Shown piece by piece: positions 55,583 to 62,952 of a stretch of 64,000 bases of DNA. The position numbers and the translations under genes were made by a program. Source of the stretch: Clostridia bacterium (GTDB lineage: Bacteria; Bacillota; Clostridia; Acetivibrionales; DSM-27016); assembly GCA_026414765.1 (NCBI GenBank), contig JAOAIJ010000023.1, positions 1 through 64,000 of the forward strand. Direction: 5' to 3'. The notes under the pieces were generated by a model. That model saw only the letters and a program-made list of their open reading frames with translations. It was not told the origin of the DNA and made no database searches. Positions within the stretch are counted from its first letter, which is position 1, and each line of letters begins with the position of its first letter.

Positions 55583-56748
55583 GAATAGCTGATATGATTT
55601 TACCTAGTGTAAGAAATACTCCTCCATCAGGGATAAGAAAATACTTTGACCTAATAAATGAAATGAAGGATGTTATTTCCCTAGGGGTTGGGGAGCCGGA
55701 TTTTATTACTCCATGGAATATCAGGGAAGCAGGCATTTATTCTTTGGAAAGAGGTCATACCCAGTATTCTTCGAATGCAGGATTCATAGAATTGAGACAG
55801 GAGATCGGCCTTTATCAAAAGAGAAAGTATGGTCTTGAGTATGGTTGGAAAGATCAGATTCTTGTTACGGTTGGGGGAAGCGAATCGATAGATATTGCTT
55901 TAAGGGCATTAGTTGGTCCGGGGGATGAAGTTGTTATCCCGGAACCAAGTTTTGTAGCATATAAGGGATGTGTTTCCTTTATCGGCGCAACGCCTGTAAC
56001 TATAAACTTAACGGCTGAAGACCAATTCAGACTCACACCGGAATTGTTGGAAAAGGCTCTGACTGACAAGACAAAGGTTGTAATTATACCTTTTCCAAAC
56101 AATCCTACAGGCGGTATTATGAATAAGGAAGATCTTGATAAGATTGTCAGTATATTAAAAGACAAAAATGTTATAGTTATTTCCGACGAGATATACTCCG
56201 AGCTGACATATGAAGGCAAGCATGTTTCAATAGCGAGTTATCCTGAGATGAAGGATAAAACGCTTGTAATCAACGGATTTTCGAAGGCATTTGCAATGAC
56301 TGGCTGGAGACTTGGCTATGCATGCGGACATCCGGATCTTATAGAAGCTATGAAAAAGATTCACCAATACGCAATAATGTGTGCACCCACAACAGCTCAG
56401 GATGCTGCTATAGAAGCACTAAGAAACAGTGATAAGGATGTAAAAATGATGGTTCAGGAATATAACAGAAGAAGAAGAGTCATGGTTGATGGGTTTAGAA
56501 AAGCCGGATTGGACTGTTTCGAGCCACTGGGTGCTTTTTATGTTTTCCCCTGTATAAAATCAACAGGAATGAAATCTGATGATTTCTGTGAAGGACTTTT
56601 AATGGAGGAGAAGGTGTTGGTGGTTCCGGGAACAGCTTTTGGAGATTGTGGAGAGGGATATGTGAGAGCTTGCTATGCATCTTCCTTTGATAATATAGTG
56701 GAGGCTATGAAGCGTATAAAGAATTTTGCGGAGAGGAACAGGGGATAA
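55579..56748 (+). CDS. PLP-dependent class I/II aminotransferase
   Basis: 389 residues, typical for the fold type I aspartate aminotransferase-like group. SLGVGEPDFITP, the YSSNAGFIELR region, PFPNNPTGG, VISDEIYSEL and the Schiff-base lysine in NGFSKAFAMTGWRLGY are all present, as is the terminal RACYASSFDNI arginine. Aromatic, aspartate or MalY-like activities share this pattern. Its T-box leader shows that it is induced when one tRNA is uncharged, which points to a role in making or salvaging that amino acid; Tyr/Phe would fit if the specifier is TAT. Confidence 0.85.
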   Translation: MRIADMILPSVRNTPPSGIRKYFDLINEMKDVISLGVGEPDFITPWNIREAGIYSLERGHTQYSSNAGFIELRQEIGLYQKRKYGLEYGWKDQILVTVGGSESIDIALRALVGPGDEVVIPEPSFVAYKGCVSFIGATPVTINLTAEDQFRLTPELLEKALTDKTKVVIIPFPNNPTGGIMNKEDLDKIVSILKDKNVIVISDEIYSELTYEGKHVSIASYPEMKDKTLVINGFSKAFAMTGWRLGYACGHPDLIEAMKKIHQYAIMCAPTTAQDAAIEALRNSDKDVKMMVQEYNRRRRVMVDGFRKAGLDCFEPLGAFYVFPCIKSTGMKSDDFCEGLLMEEKVLVVPGTAFGDCGEGYVRACYASSFDNIVEAMKRIKNFAERNRG

Positions 56749-56758
56749 GAAAGGGTAA

Positions 56759-57577
56759 ATGTACAAACTTATTGCTATTGATCTGGATGGGACACTACTA
56801 AATTCTAATAAACAGATATCGCAAAAGAATATAACCTATATAAAATATGCAATTGACAGGGGAATAAAAGTAATAATATGTTCCGGACGGATTTTTGCAG
56901 GTGCAAGGATTTTTGCCAAACAAATGTCTATAGCAGAACCTCTTATTGCTTGCAACGGAGCAATAATTAAAGATATGAATTCAGAGGAAGTTCTTTATTA
57001 TAACTCCATGAATATAGGCGATTGCCTCAATGTAATAGATATGTGCCATGCTGAAAATGTGTATTTTCATATTTATATCGGTGACACAATGTACACGGAA
57101 AAACTGGAGTTCTCATCCTTGTTTTACTGGAATAAAAATAAAGAACTTTCTGAGGATGAAAAAGTAGACATAAAGTTGGTGGGCAATATAGAAAGGATTG
57201 TAGAAAACTGTAAAGCACCGGTTTCAAAGTTTGTCGTTATATCTGAAGACCTAAAACAGTTAAAGCGGATTAGAGAAAAGGTATGTACTCTTGACACCAT
57301 TGAAGTAGTGAGTTCAAATTACAATAATTTTGAAGTTATGAACAATGGGGTAAACAAAGCAAATGCGCTAAAATTTCTAGCCGGAAAGATGGGAATAAAA
57401 AGGGAAGAAATAGTAGCTATCGGAGACAATGAAAATGATTATTCAATGATAGAGTACGCGGGATTTGGAGTAGCTATGGAAAATGCGGAAGAAAAAATAA
57501 AAAGTATTGCTGATTTTATTACACTGTCTAATGACCAGGATGGAGTAGCTCATATAATAAAAAAGATCGTATTATGA
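56759..57577 (+). CDS. Cof-type HAD-IIB phosphatase
   Basis: 272 residues. HAD motif I DLDGTLLNS (residues 8-16), motif II CSGR near residue 40, and motif IV AIGDNENDYSMIEYAG near residue 220 are complete. The family dephosphorylates sugar phosphates, flavin precursors or pyridoxal phosphate; the substrate is not predictable. It lies 10 bases after the aminotransferase and is probably cotranscribed. Confidence 0.85.
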   Translation: MYKLIAIDLDGTLLNSNKQISQKNITYIKYAIDRGIKVIICSGRIFAGARIFAKQMSIAEPLIACNGAIIKDMNSEEVLYYNSMNIGDCLNVIDMCHAENVYFHIYIGDTMYTEKLEFSSLFYWNKNKELSEDEKVDIKLVGNIERIVENCKAPVSKFVVISEDLKQLKRIREKVCTLDTIEVVSSNYNNFEVMNNGVNKANALKFLAGKMGIKREEIVAIGDNENDYSMIEYAGFGVAMENAEEKIKSIADFITLSNDQDGVAHIIKKIVL

Positions 57578-57588
57578 TACGGTCTTTT
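57561..57588. terminator. Bidirectional terminator
   Basis: AAAAGATCGTAT / ATACGGTCTTTT with loop TATG, overlapping the HAD stop codon and continuing into T-runs on both strands. It separates the HAD gene (+) from the Spo0E-like gene (-). Confidence 0.85.
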
Positions 57589-57604
57589 TTTGTTTGTAAG
57601 TAAG

Positions 57605-57754
57605 CTAGGCAGGCACTCTTTTTATCTTCTTGCCTTGTTTCATATAAAAAAGTATTAATCTGTCAAGTTCCTGACTTGCTTTAAGTATATCCTCACAGCT
57701 GCCTTTCTCAATTACTTTGTATAATTTTTCTCTAAGAAATTCCAACTTGCTCAC
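57605..57754 (-). CDS. Spo0E-like sporulation regulatory protein
   Basis: 49 residues from a GTG at 57754, with GGAGG at 57765-57761. The family signature SQELDRLI (residues 27-34) is intact within a two-helix protein (LEFLREKLYKVIEKG, then the signature helix). Spo0E-type aspartyl phosphatases remove phosphate from Spo0A~P and delay sporulation. It indicates a spore former. The gene is divergent from the XRE regulator. Confidence 0.8.
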   Translation of the reverse strand: MSKLEFLREKLYKVIEKGSCEDILKASQELDRLILFYMKQGKKIKRVPA

Positions 57755-57959
57755 AACAAACCTCCAAAAATCATAAAACAAAATATTGCGTTATTCTTCA
57801 TCTTTCTAACAATTTATGATAAAATAAGGAAATAAAGTATTATCTTATATAATAAAGCAACATTATGTTGCTGTCAATATTAAACAATTAATTATTCCTT
57901 GAATTTCTTCATAAAACAAGTAATAGTCAAATAACATAAATTTTTGGGGTGAAAATATT

Positions 57960-58622
57960 GTGACTTTTTCAACGGTACTAAAGCAGTTAAGAGAAGAGAG
58001 ACAACTGTCCCAGAAAATTATAGCAGAATTTTTAGGAATTACACGGCAAGCTATTGCGTCATATGAGCTTGGTAAAAGGGAACCGGATTATGATATATTA
58101 AGAAAACTTGCCGATTATTTCGGAGTATCTGTAGATTATTTGCTGGGAAGATCCATATGCAAAGATGTTAATGCTGTGACAGTAGGCAGCAATATTATTC
58201 TGATAAAAGGTGGATTAACCTATAAGGAATTATCTGAAGCTATCAGCAGAAAAACCGGTACTTTAATCTACCATGACCTGCTTGAAAGTTACGCAAAAGG
58301 TGAAAAAATGCCATTTATTGGCACAATTAAGATTTTGGCCAGATACGCTGGCGTCCGTGAATCCTTTTTTTATACATATAATACGGAAGAAACACTGGAG
58401 GAAGAAAAAACACTTTATACGAGAGAAATGCAGTTGCTGGATTCAGATGAAGTAATGCAGCATCTGGCACTATTTGACAGAGATTTACTTCAGTGGATGG
58501 TTAACCAGGACAATATGAATTTTATTGAGCTGGCAAAAGAAATGCAGGAAAAGGGTGTGAAAATTGATACGTTGAAATCCCTTATTACAGATTTAGCGTG
58601 TGATAAGGCATTAAGTGAGTAA
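57960..58622 (+). CDS. XRE-family transcriptional regulator
   Basis: 220 residues from GTG 57960, spaced for GGGGTG. HTH_3 domain at residues 6-65 (LKQLREERQLSQ, GITRQAIASYELGKREPDYD, YFGVSVDYLLGR). Residues about 80-140 look like a second, divergent HTH (LTYKELSEAIS, LESYAKGEKMPFIGTIKILA). Target genes unknown; neighbours are a Spo0E-like gene and a probable coat protein, so a sporulation or stationary-phase role is possible. Confidence 0.8.
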   Translation: MTFSTVLKQLREERQLSQKIIAEFLGITRQAIASYELGKREPDYDILRKLADYFGVSVDYLLGRSICKDVNAVTVGSNIILIKGGLTYKELSEAISRKTGTLIYHDLLESYAKGEKMPFIGTIKILARYAGVRESFFYTYNTEETLEEEKTLYTREMQLLDSDEVMQHLALFDRDLLQWMVNQDNMNFIELAKEMQEKGVKIDTLKSLITDLACDKALSE

Positions 58623-58642
58623 ACATAATACAAATAAAAGTA

Positions 58643-58670
58643 ACTTGGATATATTGAACGGCATATAATA
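58643..58670 (+). promoter_or_regulatory. Sigma-K-like promoter for the Tyr-rich protein
   Basis: An AC -35 core (58643-58644) is 17 bases from CATATAATA (58662-58670), which fits the sigma-K consensus AC-N16/17-CATANNNTA. It is 122 bases before the ATG. Such short motifs arise easily in AT-rich DNA. Confidence 0.4.
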
Positions 58671-58792
58671 AATATATAATATTGATAAAAGTATCAATTA
58701 TGCTGGAGCAGAACAAACTATCTGTTTTGCTGAGCGGACAAGCAAATAAATTATTTCTGTGTTTGTCTCATTAAGATTATGGAGGGATTTGT

Positions 58793-59236
58793 ATGGATTA
58801 TAGACCATATGATCAAATGATGAATTATTATATGCCCAACTCACCTATGATGGGTAATCCAACAGAAAAGCTGGAAGATATGTACCCGGAAGTATACTAT
58901 AGAATATATCCCAAAATCAAACAAATATGTATGTTGAAAGATACGGCTGACAATAAGGAAATGTATCCTTATCCGAGCAGGAGTACCGTTGAGAGAATGG
59001 TTGATGATATATATAGAGATACTATGATGGAAATGGGAGAGACTGAGGACGATCAGGAACAGATGGAAGAGCAAAGACAAGTACTTCCTTACGGATATGC
59101 TTATCCCGGATATACTTTTCCGGTATATGCCCCTCCAGTATATGGCTTTGGCGGCAGAAGAAGATTTCTCAGAGATCTTGTCGGCGTATTGTTGTTAAGA
59201 GAACTTCTTGGTAGAAGAGGATACTACTATTATTAA
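58793..59236 (+). CDS. Tyr/Met/Pro-rich protein, possible spore-coat component
   Basis: 147 residues. GGAGG is spaced well before the ATG. The N-terminus is rich in Tyr and Met (YRPYDQMMNYYMPNSPMM), the middle is acidic (DTMMEMGETEDDQEQMEEQ), then comes a Pro/Tyr stretch (YGYAYPGYTFPVYAPPVYG), and a basic helix ends in GRRGYYYY. This composition resembles coat or exosporium proteins that are cross-linked through tyrosine, and the upstream sigma-K-like promoter agrees. No catalytic domain. Family assignment is inference from composition. Confidence 0.55.
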   Translation: MDYRPYDQMMNYYMPNSPMMGNPTEKLEDMYPEVYYRIYPKIKQICMLKDTADNKEMYPYPSRSTVERMVDDIYRDTMMEMGETEDDQEQMEEQRQVLPYGYAYPGYTFPVYAPPVYGFGGRRRFLRDLVGVLLLRELLGRRGYYYY

Positions 59237-59240
59237 TTAC

Positions 59241-59278
59241 AAGAAAAGGGTCAGCTTAGTAAAGCTGGCCCTTTTCTT
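59241..59278. terminator. Strong hairpin terminator
   Basis: A 17-bp stem AAGAAAAGGGTCAGCTT / AAGCTGGCCCTTTTCTT with a 4-base loop. It serves the Tyr-rich gene and probably the convergent PfkB gene. Confidence 0.85.
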
Positions 59279-59303
59279 AAGTAAAGAGGAGTGATGTGCA
59301 ATA

Positions 59304-60203
59304 CTATCTGTTTTTTATGTAACAATCAAAATACTCTTTGTTCAATATTTCTTCACTCAAATCTTTATATGCAAGTTCTTCTGAAGTTATACACAATCCG
59401 GCACATATAGTAGCAAATCTTAGACATTCTTCTATAGATTTATTCTGTAAATATCCATATAGAAATCCTGAGAAAAAACTGTCTCCAGCTCCATTTGCAT
59501 CCTTGTACCTATATTTGTCAATAATATCTGTCTGTATCCAGTCACCGCTTTCTGCAAGGCATGTTGCACCCTTTTTACCGTGTGTACATACTATGAGCTT
59601 TTTTCCTTTAGAATACAGATCTTTCATAACAGACTTGTAATCCGACATATTGTCAGAGCTCATGAATATATAGTCTGAAACGTTGATATAATCTTCATGA
59701 TAACTGTTTTTACCGTCATAATCATGTAAATCCGTCCAAATAGGTTTGTTGTATTTTTTGCAAAGATTTATTAGTTTTTTTGTATAGCTGATTATATTTA
59801 GTACAATAATATCGCAGTCACGAATAATACTTTCAAGTCTGTCCAAATCCAGAGAGGGGCTATCGGAAGAGTTTGTAACAAAAATGGATATTCTGTTACC
59901 TTCTTCATCCATAATATTGATATGTCTCTCAGTTCCATTTGCGTCTATATCGTATATAAAATTTACTCCATTTGAGGTAAGGCTTTTTACAATTTTTTCA
60001 CCATATATATCATTGCCTATAATTGAATGCAATACAGTAGGTACATTGAGTTTGGCAAGATTAAGGGCTTTTCCCGCTCCGGTTGATCCTAATGTTTCAT
60101 TAAAGGATGCATAGTGTATTGTTTGTGGCTTTTGTTCAGGTAGATTCTTTAGGTGAACGATGGAGTCATAAGTTGTTCCTCCCAGTATAACAACTTTTTT
60201 CAT
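59304..60203 (-). CDS. PfkB-family carbohydrate kinase
   Basis: 299 residues. Ribokinase/PfkB fold with GSTGAGKALNLAKL near the N-terminus (sugar-binding NxG-like region) and the ATP/catalytic signature DANGAGDSFFSGFLYGYL (catalytic Asp in GAGD) near residue 233. Substrates in this family range from ribose and fructose-1-phosphate to nucleosides. It overlaps the upstream nucleotidyltransferase gene by four bases, which suggests a joint pathway such as activating a sugar or nucleoside, but neither substrate is known. Confidence 0.8.
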   Translation of the reverse strand: MKKVVILGGTTYDSIVHLKNLPEQKPQTIHYASFNETLGSTGAGKALNLAKLNVPTVLHSIIGNDIYGEKIVKSLTSNGVNFIYDIDANGTERHINIMDEEGNRISIFVTNSSDSPSLDLDRLESIIRDCDIIVLNIISYTKKLINLCKKYNKPIWTDLHDYDGKNSYHEDYINVSDYIFMSSDNMSDYKSVMKDLYSKGKKLIVCTHGKKGATCLAESGDWIQTDIIDKYRYKDANGAGDSFFSGFLYGYLQNKSIEECLRFATICAGLCITSEELAYKDLSEEILNKEYFDCYIKNR

Positions 60204-61000
60204 TCTGCTTCCTCCTTTGGCATTTTGCTGGCAAGCTGAAATGCCAGATTTTTAATTGCATTTGATAATTCTTTATTTACAGGGTAAAGATCTTCTAAAT
60301 ATTCCAAAATGTAAATAGCCGACTGTGGGGATTTTTCGTATCCCTGAAGCATTTTGCCGAGGTGTTTTGAAAACCCGGGGTATTGCTTTTCGATTCTCCT
60401 ATTATTACAGAATTTATCAGCATAGGATTCTGTTTTTATCTCGATCAGGTGGACTATGGACGTTAATTGGTTAACAGCATGATTTTCAATTAACCTTAAC
60501 GCGGACAGTTTTTCCCCTCTGGCATATCTGCATAATCCAACGTATAGATTCGTTAAAGCTTCGTTTAAGGCAAAATCAATAGAATGATTTTTCACTTCCG
60601 GGATGATTTTGCTAGGCCTTGCTATATCATTATTGTTGTATGAACTGTATTTCCAAACTATTCTTCCTTCAGAATAAGGAATACCTTCCAGTTCTCTTTC
60701 TTCAAAAACTGCAAACTCCCCATAAATCCCGTCTTCAAACATGATCTTATAGCCGTTGTCAGTATTTTTGAAGGAATAAGTCAAATTATTAACATGACTT
60801 AGCCAGTCCAGGTTATCCAAAAGTCTCTGTTTGCATCCCTGTTTTGCAATAACAAAAAAGTCAAGGTCTGAGTAATCATCGATTCTTTCTGTTTCAATTC
60901 CGACAGACCCAAGCCCAAGCAGAGCCAATGCCTGATTTGTTAATTCAAGGGATTTCCCGATATCATCAAGTCTTTGCAGTAATAAATTTTTTCTTGACAT
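60200..61000 (-). CDS. Nucleotidyltransferase, aminoglycoside adenylyltransferase-like
   Basis: 266 residues. LGLGSVGIETERIDDYSDLDFFVI (around residue 28-51) carries the GSxG and DxD metal motif of the polymerase-beta-like nucleotidyltransferase fold (Ser31-Asp-rich SDLDFF). A helical C-terminal half (FALNEALTNLYVGLCRYARGEKLSALRLI) resembles AadE/lincosamide-type enzymes that adenylylate small molecules. A resistance role is possible but unproven; its coupling to a PfkB kinase hints at metabolic use instead. Confidence 0.7.
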   Translation of the reverse strand: MSRKNLLLQRLDDIGKSLELTNQALALLGLGSVGIETERIDDYSDLDFFVIAKQGCKQRLLDNLDWLSHVNNLTYSFKNTDNGYKIMFEDGIYGEFAVFEERELEGIPYSEGRIVWKYSSYNNNDIARPSKIIPEVKNHSIDFALNEALTNLYVGLCRYARGEKLSALRLIENHAVNQLTSIVHLIEIKTESYADKFCNNRRIEKQYPGFSKHLGKMLQGYEKSPQSAIYILEYLEDLYPVNKELSNAIKNLAFQLASKMPKEEAE

Positions 61001-61093
61001 AAATCACATCCTGACACAATAGACTTTTTTCAATTATTACTTTTGTTAACTTACATATGAGAATTTATTTACATTTAATGCTATTATAATTAA

Positions 61094-61122
61094 ACTATAA
61101 GTTATATTTGCATAAAAGTCAA
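61094..61122 (-). promoter_or_regulatory. Promoter of the nucleotidyltransferase-PfkB operon
   Basis: On the minus strand, TTGACT (61122-61117), 17 bases, TATAGT (61099-61094). Leader about 87 bases. Confidence 0.6.
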
Positions 61123-61271
61123 TATGGATTCAATTATTATCTAATGCATATTGACCAGAAGAGATTTACGAATTATAATTGTTAGATAAGTATTAAGTTA
61201 GTGCTCTGTGTTAGTGAAATTATTCCTGGAATGGGTATAATGGGTTAACTTCAGTTTTGTTGGAGGATAGT

Positions 61272-62333
61272 ATGAAAAGCAATATAAAAATATTGGTAAG
61301 TCCCCCCATGGAATTTTTGTATTCTCTTTTTGCTTTAGGAACAGATAAAAGTTTTTTTGAAATGGTCCGGAATTTTAACCTCGAACCAAACGAAGCTATT
61401 GTCGGTACACTAAATAACATGAGAAAAACTCTTTCACGCTATATACAGCAGGAATTGAAATACTTCTATGATTTGGGCGGACTGGGATATATACTTTATA
61501 AGTTCATAGTAGCAAATCCTGAGTTGAACAAGGTATATGAGATTTTGGAAAAGCTTAAGGAAGAAAATGCAGATGACCTGGTACTTAAAATTATTCAGAG
61601 TGTCTGTAAAAACACCCTTCCTAAGGAAGACTCTGAGGAGTATTTGGCATTAAAGGGGAACAGGGAAAATCTCCTTAAGTTACTGGACAATACCAAGTTT
61701 CAGGATGACCGGAGGAAGGATAGGGTAATCGAAGCTGTAGAAAATCCTGAAGAAATAAAACTACGTTTTTACCTTCTTTTATCCCAGTTTTATGAATGTA
61801 GTTTTAAACCTGTCGAAGGAGAGATTATAAAGCTGCTTGATAATCAGAAAGAGAAGTATGAAAAAATATTTAAAGAAGAGACAAATGATTTTTTGGAACA
61901 ATACATAGGGATAGAATCCCTTAAGGATGACGGGGACATAATTATTCATATAAGCTTCTTCAAATACGTCAGCTGCCACAGCTATTCATCATATAGCCCT
62001 GCATTTGCGGATTGGTTTGTACTAGGCATATATTCGGATTTGCTGTTTGATGACTATATAATATCAGAAAAACTGGCTAATTTCTTTAAAGTGCTGTCTG
62101 ATGTAAACAGAATAGAAATACTTAGGCTTTTGTCTGAACGCTCATGGTTTGGACAGGAACTGGCAGAGAAACTTAATATTTCTCCTCCTACGGTGTCCTA
62201 TCATATTGGATTCTTGCAGCAAATGGGGCTTGTAAACTTCGAAAGAGCAGATAACAGGTTTTACTATTCACTTAACGAGGCAAAGTTAACAAAACCTCTC
62301 GAAGAGTTTAAAAGACTATTGGGTAAGAGATAG
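61272..62333 (+). CDS. ArsR-like winged-helix regulator with long N-terminal sensor region
   Basis: 353 residues from ATG 61272, with GGAGG at 61263-61267. The C-terminal part (about 262-345) is an ArsR-type winged helix: FFKVLSDVNRIEILRLLSER, GQELAEKLNISPPTVSYHI, LVNFERADNRFYYSL. The first 260 residues are mainly helical with no clear known domain; similar N-terminal regions (DUF5937-like) occur in Firmicutes regulators. Several Cys and His residues (YVSCHSYSSYS) could bind a ligand. Monocistronic; target unknown. Confidence 0.75.
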   Translation: MKSNIKILVSPPMEFLYSLFALGTDKSFFEMVRNFNLEPNEAIVGTLNNMRKTLSRYIQQELKYFYDLGGLGYILYKFIVANPELNKVYEILEKLKEENADDLVLKIIQSVCKNTLPKEDSEEYLALKGNRENLLKLLDNTKFQDDRRKDRVIEAVENPEEIKLRFYLLLSQFYECSFKPVEGEIIKLLDNQKEKYEKIFKEETNDFLEQYIGIESLKDDGDIIIHISFFKYVSCHSYSSYSPAFADWFVLGIYSDLLFDDYIISEKLANFFKVLSDVNRIEILRLLSERSWFGQELAEKLNISPPTVSYHIGFLQQMGLVNFERADNRFYYSLNEAKLTKPLEEFKRLLGKR

Positions 62334-62361
62334 CAACAAACTATATTCTATATTTGAATTA

Positions 62362-62400
62362 ATAAAAAGGATGACTCAAGCTGTGAGCCATCCTTTTTAT
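62362..62400. terminator. Convergent terminator
   Basis: A 17-bp near-perfect stem ATAAAAAGGATGACTCA / TGAGCCATCCTTTTTAT (one mismatch) between the ArsR-like gene (+) and the PII gene (-). Confidence 0.85.
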
Positions 62401-62406
62401 TTGAGT

Positions 62407-62745
62407 TTATACTGCGCCTTCGCCTCTTTCACCGGTCCTTATCCTGACTACATCTTCAACATTATATATAAATATTTTCCCATCTCCCACCTCACCGGTT
62501 TTAGCTTCCTGGGAAACAAGCCTGAGGATATCTTCTACCTGATGCTCTTTTGCCACAATTTCAATCTTAATTTTGGGAAGAAGATTCAGGGTAACTTCCG
62601 TGCCTCTGTAAAACTCTTTTCTTCCTTTCTGCAAGCCACATCCCATAACCTGGCTTATGGTAAGACCATGAATATTGAATTTGTTGAGAGCTTCCTTGAT
62701 TTCTTCCAGCTTACCCGGTCTGATAATAGCTTCAATCTTTTTCAT
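62407..62745 (-). CDS. glnK: Nitrogen regulatory PII protein
   Basis: 112 residues, the normal PII length. MKKIEAIIRPGKLEEIKEAL, the T-loop QKGRKEFYRGTEV with its conserved Tyr, and the C-terminal signature KTGEVGDGKIFI are all complete. PII trimers sense 2-oxoglutarate and ATP/ADP. Its place just after an ammonium transporter marks it as the GlnK-type that blocks AmtB when ammonium is plentiful. A ribosome site AAAGGTGGG precedes the ATG. Confidence 0.92.
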   Translation of the reverse strand: MKKIEAIIRPGKLEEIKEALNKFNIHGLTISQVMGCGLQKGRKEFYRGTEVTLNLLPKIKIEIVAKEHQVEDILRLVSQEAKTGEVGDGKIFIYNVEDVVRIRTGERGEGAV

Positions 62746-62952
62746 TAAAACCCACCTTTCTTGTTATTAATTGTAAATCAGTGCTATATATAAACAACTT
62801 TATAGTGAATTCTGAAAAGCTGTTTATCCAAATACTCCATAAGAATTTGTAAAATCTTACGGTTATTAGCGAAAAGTGTAATTTGAGTTTCACAGTTGAT
62901 TGGTTATATGAATCATAGTAGCTGCGATTTAGCCTCTTAACTTTCTCCGGGC

